Part shown: positions 9,211-17,090 of the stretch, piece by piece | Position numbering within the stretch: the first letter of the stretch is position 1 | Layout: each line of letters starts with the position of its first letter | The notes under the pieces: model-generated | What the model was told of the DNA's origin: nothing | The model's database searches: none | What the model saw: the letters and a program-made list of their open reading frames with translations, nothing else | Position numbers and translations under genes: made by a program | Source: Photobacterium sp. GB-56 | GTDB taxonomy: Bacteria > Pseudomonadota > Gammaproteobacteria > Enterobacterales > Vibrionaceae | NCBI RefSeq assembly: GCF_003026105.1 | Contig: NZ_PYNW01000003.1 | Location: 1-64,000, forward strand | Reading direction: 5' to 3' | DNA: 64,000 bases

Positions 9211-10701
9211 CTAGCTCAGTAACTGTTCTAATGTTATGGGTGAAGAGGCAAGCCCTAATCGTTGCGCAGGAGTTAATCTGTATTTATCTTGGCGACAAAG
9301 GTTATGCCAAGCGCGATAAATATCAAGCAAGGGCAATAATCCTGCAGGGCGAAGTTTACGTCTTGGCTCGTTGATCAGTTGGCTAAATTGGTCTTGAAAA
9401 CGGTTTTGATAAGATGAAATAGCACGGTATGTTGCGTGTTCTAGCCATTGTTTATCTTTCGAGGTTTCTCCACCAAGATGGCAGATCCCTTTACTTGCGT
9501 TCTCTAAATGAGTAAAAGCCCACCTATCTTGCCACCAACCTAGTAGAACAATATCGACATTGTCTGGCTTATCGCCGTGTAGCCATTGTTCATCTTCAAG
9601 AACATAAACAGGATCAATTCGTTTCTTTTTAATATGCTCAATAAAAACTGAAATACAGGCAGAGCGAAGTAGTGTTTCTTGAGGCATAAAAACCGCAAGA
9701 TAGTCGCTATGTTGGAACATTTGCTTTAAATAAAGGTAGTGGCTATATACGGTGTATTGAGGGTGGATCAATGTTCCTTTTGTTGGGTAATTAATGAGCC
9801 TGCCATCAGTCAATGGATTTTCCATATTGGAGCGACTAAAAATTTTCCTATAGGTTGTATCTACTCGCGCTAATATTCCTTGTGGGATAAATGTTTCTGT
9901 CAGCGTTTGATGTGGTGTAGAGAGCGCCATATAGCGAGCGTTATCTTGATAAGCATCATGGTGCTCTTGTGTTGATTCCACGGTTTCTTGTTGATAATTA
10001 ATATGCTGAGCAACAACATACCCTGACTGCGCTTCTGCACTGGCAACCCATAGTACACCGTTCATACTTTTCTCTTGCAACGCTTTTATATTGGAAGCCA
10101 GTTGTACTTTATGTTGGTGCTTAAACAAGCGTTCATCAAATAGAGCAAGTTGGCGGCGACACCTTGCTGCGATGTGGTTTAATTGATCATAAAATGTTTT
10201 TGGATTTATCTCTAAGCGACGACAAATATCTCGCACGGGATAACCAGTAAATAATAACCCTAAGAGTTTTTGTTGTATAAGATGTTTATTATTACTACCA
10301 GACCAACGATCAACAAATGTTTGGTCGCATGCTTTACAACGATAACGTTGCCTGTCACCACTAAAGCCAAATGCGTGATATAAATGTCTATGTGTTAATG
10401 CTGAAAAAACGTTATTTTCACAGGCGTTATTTGTGCATTTAGGAAGATCGCCGCTTTGTTGGGTTTGGTAACGTAGCGCTTCTTCTACAATATCTTGGTT
10501 ATTCAATAAAGGAGGAAAAGCACCACATTCACGGCATACCAATATCGGACGATTTTTGTTTGCCTGTTGTAGCACATAGTCATTTGGATTATGTGAACCA
10601 AAGTTCTTACAACTCAATGTCTTACAGTGATTAAACTGATGGCCATTAAAAGCCAAAGGTAACTGCTCAATGGGGTTTGCTGTTGTAAGAGATGTCGACA
10701 T
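9211..10701 (-). CDS. Zinc-ribbon protein resembling a domesticated IS transposase
   Basis: A 496-residue protein. ATG at 10701 is preferred (AAGG eight bases upstream) over the upstream TTG at 10707. In order it shows two four-cysteine clusters: residues about 28-33 with CRECG, then CTNNACEN with RYRCKACDQTFV. The latter is the signature of IS1 InsA-type zinc ribbons. A helix-turn-helix-like segment (VRDICRRLEINPKTFYDQLN) follows, then a long region with scattered aromatic strands. The C-terminus ends in WHNLCRQDKYRLTPAQRLGL, like the tails of DDE transposases. The expected acidic triad is not obvious: the strand LWVASAEAQSGYVV has Ser where an Asp is usual. No terminal inverted repeats or target duplication were seen. 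Function is unknown; a former transposase turned DNA-binding protein is an inference. Confidence 0.6.
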   Translation of the reverse strand: MSTSLTTANPIEQLPLAFNGHQFNHCKTLSCKNFGSHNPNDYVLQQANKNRPILVCRECGAFPPLLNNQDIVEEALRYQTQQSGDLPKCTNNACENNVFSALTHRHLYHAFGFSGDRQRYRCKACDQTFVDRWSGSNNKHLIQQKLLGLLFTGYPVRDICRRLEINPKTFYDQLNHIAARCRRQLALFDERLFKHQHKVQLASNIKALQEKSMNGVLWVASAEAQSGYVVAQHINYQQETVESTQEHHDAYQDNARYMALSTPHQTLTETFIPQGILARVDTTYRKIFSRSNMENPLTDGRLINYPTKGTLIHPQYTVYSHYLYLKQMFQHSDYLAVFMPQETLLRSACISVFIEHIKKKRIDPVYVLEDEQWLHGDKPDNVDIVLLGWWQDRWAFTHLENASKGICHLGGETSKDKQWLEHATYRAISSYQNRFQDQFSQLINEPRRKLRPAGLLPLLDIYRAWHNLCRQDKYRLTPAQRLGLASSPITLEQLLS

Positions 10702-11000
10702 AATCAAACCTTATTTTTGAGGGGTCTTAACAATGAGTATAAATATATTATCAAGGTTGTTACTAAGCAGGCGTGGGATTTGTGAGAAGGGGCTGAGTAA
10801 ATAGTACTCAGCACTGTCAGAGAACAATACGTTTCAATAATATGTTACCTATGATTGTGTAAGACGCCACATTTTACATTATCGAGCTGGTTTCTATTAA
10901 TTGAAGGTATTGATTAAACTAACATCCCTTTAGTTTTTATCTTTGTATAGAAATAAGCGGTCAACATATCGGGGAAGAATGCCTCCCGCTTATGGAGTAT
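10702..11000. other. Intergenic region between the zinc-ribbon gene and deoD
   Basis: The 299-bp gap holds the zinc-ribbon gene's promoter region and the deoD 3' end. ATAAGCGG and CCGCTTAT near 10955-10995 form a weak stem with a large loop. That stem may be a poor terminator for deoD. No gene is seen. Confidence 0.4.
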
Positions 11001-11711
11001 TTATAACGAAATTGCTGTTTCTAGTGCGATATTCATCATTTCATTAAATGACGTTTGACGATCTTCTGCACTGAGCTTTTCACCACGTTTGATATGATCA
11101 GAAACCGTTAAAATAGTCAGTGCTTTTGCACCTAACTCTGCAGCAACGCCGTAAATACCAGCGGCCTCCATATCTACGCCAAGGATACCGAGCTTTTCCA
11201 TTTTATCGAAAAGATCGCTTTCTGGACTGTAGAATAAATCAGCAGAGAAAACATTACCGACACGAACAGGTACTTTCTGTGCTCGTGCTTGATTGACAGC
11301 AGTTTCTAATAAGTGATAATCCGCAATTGCTGCAAAGTCATGATCTGAGAAGCGAATACGGTTAACTTTCGAATCTGTTGAGGCGCCCATACCGATGATC
11401 ACATCCATCAGTTTTACATCATCATGGACAGCGCCACAGCTACCAATACGGATAATATTTTTAACACCAAAGTCTTTAATTAATTCGTGGACATAAATAG
11501 AGCATGAAGGGATACCCATACCATGCCCCATAACTGAAATACGTTGACCTTTATAGGTACCAGTGTAGCCATACATACTACGTACGTCACAAACACGCTT
11601 AACATCATCTAGGTAAGTTTCAGCAATATACTGAGCACGTAGAGGATCACCAGGCATTAGTACTGTTTCTGCAAAATCGCCAAGCTCTGCGTTAATATGT
11701 GGGGTAGCCAT
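11001..11711 (-). CDS. deoD: Purine nucleoside phosphorylase DeoD-type
   Basis: The 236-residue length is typical. The N-terminus [23 protein letters not shown], phosphate-site [16 protein letters not shown], and the active-site segment [13 protein letters not shown] are all diagnostic of hexameric Deo[11 protein letters not shown] holds the Asp that acts as general acid on the purine. The enzyme splits purine (deoxy)nucleosides with phosphate in salvage. The gene stands alone rather than in a deoCABD operon, so it may be a second copy outside the main deo operon (inference). ATG at 11711 is the natural start. Confidence 0.95.
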   Translation of the reverse strand: MATPHINAELGDFAETVLMPGDPLRAQYIAETYLDDVKRVCDVRSMYGYTGTYKGQRISVMGHGMGIPSCSIYVHELIKDFGVKNIIRIGSCGAVHDDVKLMDVIIGMGASTDSKVNRIRFSDHDFAAIADYHLLETAVNQARAQKVPVRVGNVFSADLFYSPESDLFDKMEKLGILGVDMEAAGIYGVAAELGAKALTILTVSDHIKRGEKLSAEDRQTSFNEMMNIALETAISL

Positions 11712-12005
11712 ATATTGCTCCTAGATTTTAATAATTAACAAAGGTTATTGTTGCGTTTCAATGGAAGCAGTTTATGAGAGCAGGATGATTATTCTCGCGA
11801 TCAATATCACATAATTTAGGCTGTTTTAGATAAAATAGTAAGTTGTTTACTAATTCTGTTGAAAAAGAGAGGGTGGACTTCTTTTTTGATAGTTGATTAC
11901 GCAAATTTTGCCGTAAGAAAACCCAAATGATTATGATGCATGGCTATTTTGATCACTTTTGTTTTTAGGTAAAATGAATCAATATAATTAAAGCGAGCAT
12001 AATTG

Positions 12006-12212
12006 ATGTATAACCTTACGTTACTGTCTGATGGTGAAAGAACACGTATTGAATTAGATAAGCAGGCAGCTTATACCGTATGGAAAGTAAAAAACGGTAA
12101 GGTTGGCTATGAGGCATTTGCTGAACTTATTAACAATATTGACGATGATGATGAGCGAGATTTCTGTGAGAAATCAGTGACCAAATATAAACATCAAATG
12201 GGTGTTAATTAA
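12006..12212 (+). CDS. Small conserved-looking hypothetical protein (68 aa)
   Basis: The frame encodes MYNLTLLSDGERTRIELDK followed by a mixed alpha/beta sequence with an acidic stretch NNIDDDDERDF. ATG at 12006 is preferred to the overlapping TTG at 12003. The protein is soluble, has no signal peptide and only one cysteine. It is followed by a hairpin (12241-12259). I do not recognise the family. Coding character is supported by a regular amino-acid composition and a clean promoter-sized gap of 294 bp upstream. Confidence 0.6.
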   Translation: MYNLTLLSDGERTRIELDKQAAYTVWKVKNGKVGYEAFAELINNIDDDDERDFCEKSVTKYKHQMGVN

Positions 12213-12240
12213 CGGTTCAGCATTACTTTTATCGGAATTT

Positions 12241-12272
12241 GGCTACTGCAATGGTAGCCGTTTGTTTACCTT
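12241..12272 (+). terminator. Hairpin after the 68-aa gene
   Basis: GGCTAC pairs with GTAGCC around a seven-base loop and is followed by a T-rich tract (TTTGTTTACCTTT). This is a moderate terminator. It also argues that the glycosyltransferase gene starts downstream (12356) rather than at an upstream TTG. Confidence 0.5.
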
Positions 12273-12355
12273 TCGCGAAAATTCTCCTTTTTAAGAAAAG
12301 AATAATATATTCTCAGATATGCTTTAAAGACTACCTTTTTATCGTGAGACAAAAG

Positions 12356-13399
12356 ATGAAAAACATAGTCTTAATTTGTGATATTGATTTAAAAAAAGGT
12401 AGTAGTTTTTTGGATTTTTTAATTCAGCTACCGGATTCAAACAAACACTTCATTTTATTCGCACGATCTATTTCAGATGACGCTTATTCTGTCTTAAAAT
12501 CAAAAAACTATACCTATTCCGCTTTTGCAAATTCCGCCCAATTATTTGCTTTACTACTACGTTATCGTCCTCATCTTATCCATTTCCATTTTTATGGTAT
12601 TGGTCACCTTTATACATTTATTGCCCGCATTTTTTGTTCGAAAATTGTGCTTACCATGCATAATTCACCACCAAAACACGTTGAGATAACAGGATGGCGT
12701 CGATGGAAGCAATGGGTTCTTGGTATGCCAATTACTCGTCTTTGTGCGATTTCACCTTTTATTCAGCGATGGTTAGAAGCGTTTATGCCCTCTGAAAAAA
12801 TAGTGCTGATTAATAATGGTATAAATTTATCGCGATTTAACTATAAAAAATTACCGCCAATTACGAATAAATTACGTTGTTTTTATATCGGAAGTTTGAG
12901 TGCAGAAAAAGGAATCCACTACTTATTAGATCTCTTTTCTCAACCAGAATTAGCAACGATTGCACAATTAGATATTTATGGGGATGGAGAACTGTCTGAG
13001 CAGGTGAAGCTCACAGCCTATCGAGAAAATTCGATTTATTACCATGGGCGTTCAGCAAAAATTGAGCAGGATTTACAACACGCACATATTGTATTAATGC
13101 CATCTTGTTGGCAGGAAGCTTTCGGATATGTCGCCGTTGAAGCAATGGCAGTAGGGCGACCAGTTATCGCTGAACCTATCGGTGGGCTTGCCGAGATTTT
13201 TACCGATAAACAGCAGGGTTGGTATGTGTGTTTTGAACAAAGAGATCAGGTACAAAAATTGCTTCAGTTTCTTTATAGCCAAAATAAATTGCTTGAATGT
13301 GTTGGTTTAGCTGCGAGAAGAAAGGTAGAACAAAAATATGATATCGCAATACAAATCGCCCAAAATCACGCATTGTATTCATCTTTGATTGGACAATAA
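12356..13399 (+). CDS. Glycosyltransferase family 4 protein
   Basis: I chose ATG at 12356 (MKNIVLICDIDLKKG), giving 347 residues, because the frame upstream runs through a terminator-like hairpin. The N-terminal Rossmann domain carries TMHNSPPKHVE. The C-terminal nucleotide-sugar domain has GSLSAEKGIHYLLDLF and the EX7E motif EAFGYVAVE followed by AMAVGRPVIAEPIGGLAEI, which mark retaining GT-B enzymes of the GT4 type. It should transfer a sugar to a growing glycan at the inner face of the cytoplasmic membrane. It heads a four-gene run with an acyltransferase, a second glycosyltransferase and a PhyH-type dioxygenase. Donor and acceptor are not predictable. Confidence 0.85.
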   Translation: MKNIVLICDIDLKKGSSFLDFLIQLPDSNKHFILFARSISDDAYSVLKSKNYTYSAFANSAQLFALLLRYRPHLIHFHFYGIGHLYTFIARIFCSKIVLTMHNSPPKHVEITGWRRWKQWVLGMPITRLCAISPFIQRWLEAFMPSEKIVLINNGINLSRFNYKKLPPITNKLRCFYIGSLSAEKGIHYLLDLFSQPELATIAQLDIYGDGELSEQVKLTAYRENSIYYHGRSAKIEQDLQHAHIVLMPSCWQEAFGYVAVEAMAVGRPVIAEPIGGLAEIFTDKQQGWYVCFEQRDQVQKLLQFLYSQNKLLECVGLAARRKVEQKYDIAIQIAQNHALYSSLIGQ

Positions 13400-13432
13400 A
13401 GTGCTTTAAATAAGTCGTAAAGGTGGTGATTA

Positions 13433-14128
13433 ATGTTAATAACGCATCGAATTCGTGCTTATATCAAACAACAAAACACGCCATTAAGCCGATTGTTATA
13501 CCGAGTTTCAAAATGGTTCGTTTATGGTCAACTGCCTGATTTAGCATGGATATATCGGCCTATTTATGTTCTTTATCGATTAGCGAGTTTCACTTTCCAA
13601 CGCTTATTGAACATTTTTCTATATCTTCCTATGTTACAGGCACGGTTAGAACATTACAGCCCTGGGTTGAGTTTAGAAAATGGCTTCCCTTTAATTCAAG
13701 GGCCGATAAAAATTTATATTGGTAATAATACTTGTCTAAACGGAGCCCTGAGTATTCACGGCCATCCTGATAGTGGTTGTTGCGAAATAAGAATAGGTGA
13801 AAATTGCTATATTGGTTGGCAAACCGGAATTTCAGTTGGAAGGAAAGTACTTATCGGCGATAACGTTATGATTGCAGGAAGAACGAGCATTAATGCTCAT
13901 AGCGGTCATAGCCCGGGTTTAGACAGGTATGAACCGCCAGTAATGGCTGATTTAGTGATTGAAGACGATGTATGGATCTGTACTGGTGTCAATATTGTAA
14001 AGCCTGTCACTATTGGACGTGGCTCAGTTGTTGCTTCTGGATGTGTCGTCACTAAAGATGTGCCGCCAAATGTATTGTTTGCAGGTAATCCTGGCAAAGT
14101 CATTAGGATGTTAAGGGGGAATGAATGA
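13433..14128 (+). CDS. Hexapeptide-repeat (left-handed beta-helix) acyltransferase
   Basis: The 231-residue protein has an N-terminal helical part (about 1-75) and then hexapeptide repeats, ending in IGRGSVVASGCVVTKDVPPN and a C-terminal FAGNPGKVIRML. This is the WbbJ/DapH/NodL-like fold of O-acetyl or O-acyl transferases. The INAHSGHSPG loop contains histidines in the position expected of the catalytic base. It probably acetylates a sugar made by the flanking glycosyltransferases. It starts 33 bp after the previous gene with a GGTGG-like ribosome binding site, and its stop overlaps the next start in ATGA. Confidence 0.85.
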   Translation: MLITHRIRAYIKQQNTPLSRLLYRVSKWFVYGQLPDLAWIYRPIYVLYRLASFTFQRLLNIFLYLPMLQARLEHYSPGLSLENGFPLIQGPIKIYIGNNTCLNGALSIHGHPDSGCCEIRIGENCYIGWQTGISVGRKVLIGDNVMIAGRTSINAHSGHSPGLDRYEPPVMADLVIEDDVWICTGVNIVKPVTIGRGSVVASGCVVTKDVPPNVLFAGNPGKVIRMLRGNE

Positions 14129-15390
14129 ATATATTTTATTTTAGTTACTTTTCCCCACCGTTATTAAATGTTGGTGCAAACAGAAGTCGACGATTTAGTG
14201 AGTCTTTAACGCGTTTAGGACATCTAGTGGTGGTCTTTCGTGAAGCCCGAGATCATCGGTTTGCTAATGTTGATAATAAAAATAAGATAGAACTTCTCGC
14301 AGATATCGTTCCTGTATCTTCATGGAATATTGATTGGTGTTGGAAATGGCCAACAATTATTCACAAACAATGTTATCGTTTAAGACATTGGCGCTCACCA
14401 GAAAGAGATGGTGATATTGCTAAAAAGTATTGGTTGATTGATATGCATTGGGGCTGGATATTCCCTGCTCTTTATAAAGCATGGCAAAAAAGTAAATCGA
14501 TTAAACCGGATGTGATTGTTGTTTCTTGCCCTCCTTTTAGTAGCGCTTTAATTGGTAGGCTGCTCTCAAAATGGCTCAATGTTCCTTTGGTGTTAGATTT
14601 TCGTGATGCGTGGTCGCAAGCGAGTTATTTTTCCGATGAAAATGACGTTAAATCTGAACAAAAAATAATGCAGCAAGCGAGTGCTTTAATAGTGACGTCG
14701 ATGGCTGATTATCACACTTATCAATCTTTATACCCCCAACATAGTGTTCGTTATATCCCTAATAGTTATGATCAAATCCTTGATCATGTTTCCGATAATC
14801 ATAAGGTGTTGACCCTTGGTTATAGCGGGACATGGGATGGTTTTAGGCGCAGCGCAAAAGGCCTATTTAAGCAATTAGCGCAGTGTGATTTTCCTATTCG
14901 CCTTATCAATGTAGGTGATGTTCAAGATGAAATGATGCAGTTGATACGCGAGTATAAATTAACCGATAAGGTTGTAATGATAGGTGCTCAACCAAAAGAA
15001 AAGTTACACGATATTTTATCGCAATGTGATGTGTTATTTATTCAAAAAGGTAAACCAGATAAAGGTATAGCGGATACGCATTTAGCGACTAAAGCGATAG
15101 ATTATGTGGCAAGTGGCAAGCCGATTTTAGCTGAATTACCCGATGGTGAAACATCAGATTTTTTAAGACGACACGCCACACAACTTTATGAAGTGTCAAT
15201 AGAAGAGCCAGCGATCTATTTAGATCAACTAAGACATTTATATCAATTGTTTGAGCGTAATAAATTAAGCGTAAAAAAACCGTCTTCTGATTTTTACTAC
15301 CAGTATGGTTGTGAAAAATTAGCGTCTGACTTTATTCAGGTATTAACAGATGTCACAACTTCTAGCTTTACTGAGCGAGTTAAAACATAA
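14125..15390 (+). CDS. Glycosyltransferase, GT-B fold (WcaI/GT4-like)
   Basis: A 421-residue protein starting in the ATGA overlap with the acyltransferase. The N-terminus YFSPPLLNVGANRSRRFSES and the central VLDFRDAWSQASYF are typical of GT4 enzymes of colanic-acid and O-antigen clusters. LGYSGTWDGFRR and the C-terminal AIDYVASGKPILAELPDGE region form the nucleotide-sugar domain. The classical EX7E motif is not obvious. The next reading frame starts 41 bp before this stop, so the two genes are translationally coupled. A role in surface-polysaccharide assembly is inferred from the neighbours. Confidence 0.8.
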   Translation: MNIFYFSYFSPPLLNVGANRSRRFSESLTRLGHLVVVFREARDHRFANVDNKNKIELLADIVPVSSWNIDWCWKWPTIIHKQCYRLRHWRSPERDGDIAKKYWLIDMHWGWIFPALYKAWQKSKSIKPDVIVVSCPPFSSALIGRLLSKWLNVPLVLDFRDAWSQASYFSDENDVKSEQKIMQQASALIVTSMADYHTYQSLYPQHSVRYIPNSYDQILDHVSDNHKVLTLGYSGTWDGFRRSAKGLFKQLAQCDFPIRLINVGDVQDEMMQLIREYKLTDKVVMIGAQPKEKLHDILSQCDVLFIQKGKPDKGIADTHLATKAIDYVASGKPILAELPDGETSDFLRRHATQLYEVSIEEPAIYLDQLRHLYQLFERNKLSVKKPSSDFYYQYGCEKLASDFIQVLTDVTTSSFTERVKT

Positions 15391-16234
15391 CGGTGCTGTT
15401 GTACTACCGGAATGTATTACAAAAGATGAATTAGTTAAAATGCAAAGGATCTTTCAATCTCAATTGGAGCGCCCTGCTTTTAACTCATGGACAGGGTATG
15501 CGCAAACGGATAGAAAACGATTAATGGTCGAACAACTATTAACATTAGATTCTTATTTTTGCCAATTGCCCTTAATGCCATTAATTAATAGTCTTATTGT
15601 TGAATATCTAGGGAAAGATGTTTGTTTGCAAGAAGCGAAAGGCTGGCAAAGTCTTCCGTTTAAAGACAATTTTCATCCACTACATCGTGATGAATGGTAT
15701 TGCACTGAATATTATCAATCTAAGTCTATTCCAAGATCATTAAAATTAGCTTGTTATCTTGATGATGTAGAGTCAGGAGCATTTGCGTTTGTTGCTGGTT
15801 CTCATCGGCATCAGTATCAGGGGCAAGTAGGGGAGTTGCACCATCAAAAAACTGAAGATTATGAATTAACAAGAGTAATTGGTAAGGCTGGAACGCTCTT
15901 TTTGTTTGATCCAGAGTGTTTACATCAACAAAGTTATCCAAATTTGACAGCAAGAAATGCGCTGTTTTATCACTTTTTTTCTCCTTCTGTGGTGTTGTCA
16001 AATAATTTCACGCAGTGGGGGCGCTTTCAACGTTTGTTGATAGAATCAAGCTTTTTATCGGGACTAAATCATCAGCAATTGGCTTTCCTTGGCTGTTCTC
16101 GGCAACCTTGCAATGATATTCCGGATATACAGCATTTTTTGAGCTTAACTAAGCCGTTGAATATAGCAGTGCGTTCTTTGAACGAAGCGCACTTTTTGTT
16201 CGAGAAAATCAAAGCGAGATTCTTTGGTAGATAG
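15350..16234 (+). CDS. Phytanoyl-CoA dioxygenase (PhyH) family Fe(II)/2-oxoglutarate oxygenase
   Basis: The 294-residue protein shows the double-stranded beta-helix facial triad: H112 and D114 in LHRDEWY and H192 in CLHQQSY. R202 in ARNALFYHF follows in the position that usually binds 2-oxoglutarate. AFAFVAGSHRHQYQG is a typical PhyH loop. Such enzymes hydroxylate lipids, sugars or secondary metabolites in the cytoplasm. The gene overlaps the upstream glycosyltransferase by 41 bp and is the last of the run, so a modification of the glycan or its lipid carrier is likely (inference). The true substrate is unknown. Confidence 0.8.
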   Translation: MSQLLALLSELKHNGAVVLPECITKDELVKMQRIFQSQLERPAFNSWTGYAQTDRKRLMVEQLLTLDSYFCQLPLMPLINSLIVEYLGKDVCLQEAKGWQSLPFKDNFHPLHRDEWYCTEYYQSKSIPRSLKLACYLDDVESGAFAFVAGSHRHQYQGQVGELHHQKTEDYELTRVIGKAGTLFLFDPECLHQQSYPNLTARNALFYHFFSPSVVLSNNFTQWGRFQRLLIESSFLSGLNHQQLAFLGCSRQPCNDIPDIQHFLSLTKPLNIAVRSLNEAHFLFEKIKARFFGR

Positions 16235-16633
16235 AGTTAATGGTGGTGAGTCATCTCTTTCGATTATTTTTGTTATTAAATAATGCTTAAATAACAAATA
16301 ACGTTGTTTTGATAAGCGATTTTTTCATATTATAGTCCATTATATTGATGAAAATACGATCAGTAATCAATGAAACGAGTAGTTGCTGTATTTACCTATT
16401 CTTCTTGGTTATAGGGTAGTAAAGGTGTAGTTACAGTATTGCAAGTATGTATGGATATTGTCGAATAGTAATGAATTAAGTTATACAAATATCACAATTA
16501 ATCGATATTAAACAACACATTAATTACAAAAAAACATTATATATGACGATAAAATGAAACTTAGAACATTATCTATCGAGTAAGAATGCTTATTGGATAG
16601 TTATTTAGTATCATTATCGTAGTAATTGATTTA
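16235..16633. other. AT-rich intergenic region upstream of the zinc-ribbon membrane protein
   Basis: About 400 bp with no gene. TTGTTATT and AATAACAA near 16268-16300 form an eight-base stem that could end the glycan operon. The rest is AT-rich promoter-like DNA with no feature I can name. Confidence 0.4.
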
Positions 16634-16993
16634 ATGGTGAACAACGTGAAAACAACAGATTTTTCGGCAGTAGATGATGATAACGGTGATGTTATGCTTT
16701 CAATGCGTGCAGAGCAGCGATCTCAATCTACAAAAAAGTCGTCGTTAACTGCAAAATCATCGAGTCAAGCAGGGGTAGCAACGAGACCTAAACGTTTAAC
16801 GGATTGTCCTGCTTGTGAAGGTATTGTGTCTCGTCGTGCACATTTTTGTCCTCACTGTGGTGAGCCTGATCCTTCTCGTCATATGCAGCGCTCTAAATGG
16901 GTATCGCGATTGATTTGGACTGCAATTATTGCGGCGGGTTGCTGGTATGCCTATGACCAATTAATGCCATGGGTTATTGAACGTCTGAAGTGA
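16634..16993 (+). CDS. Small membrane protein with zinc-ribbon
   Basis: A 119-residue protein. The first 55 residues are polar and basic. A CPACEG...CPHCGEP double CxxC zinc ribbon follows (about residues 58-80), then one transmembrane helix (LIWTAIIAAGCWYAYDQLMP) near the C-terminus. The ribbon should face the cytoplasm. Zinc-ribbon plus one helix is a common but functionally undefined architecture. A strong terminator follows, so the gene is monocistronic. I cannot assign a function. Confidence 0.7.
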   Translation: MVNNVKTTDFSAVDDDNGDVMLSMRAEQRSQSTKKSSLTAKSSSQAGVATRPKRLTDCPACEGIVSRRAHFCPHCGEPDPSRHMQRSKWVSRLIWTAIIAAGCWYAYDQLMPWVIERLK

Positions 16994-17011
16994 TTTTTTA
17001 GAAAATTTATA

Positions 17012-17042
17012 AAAAAACCGACACGAATGTCGGTTTTTTTTT
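17012..17042. terminator. Bidirectional terminator, zinc-ribbon gene / yadA-like gene
   Basis: AAAACCGACA pairs with TGTCGGTTTT around a CGAA loop with T-run and A-run flanks. The convergent adhesin gene ends at 17091. Confidence 0.9.
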
Positions 17043-17090
17043 ATCTGTAGCATTTGATTAACTAAGTTTGTGATAAGGTAATTTCTTCAA

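Noticed and set aside
9211-10707. Intact IS1-type insertion sequence
   Set aside because: No terminal inverted repeats, target duplication or second reading frame were visible around the gene.
12239-12355. N-terminal extension of the first glycosyltransferase from a TTG at 12239
   Set aside because: It would begin inside a terminator-like hairpin and adds residues not typical of the GT4 N-terminus, which starts naturally at 12356.
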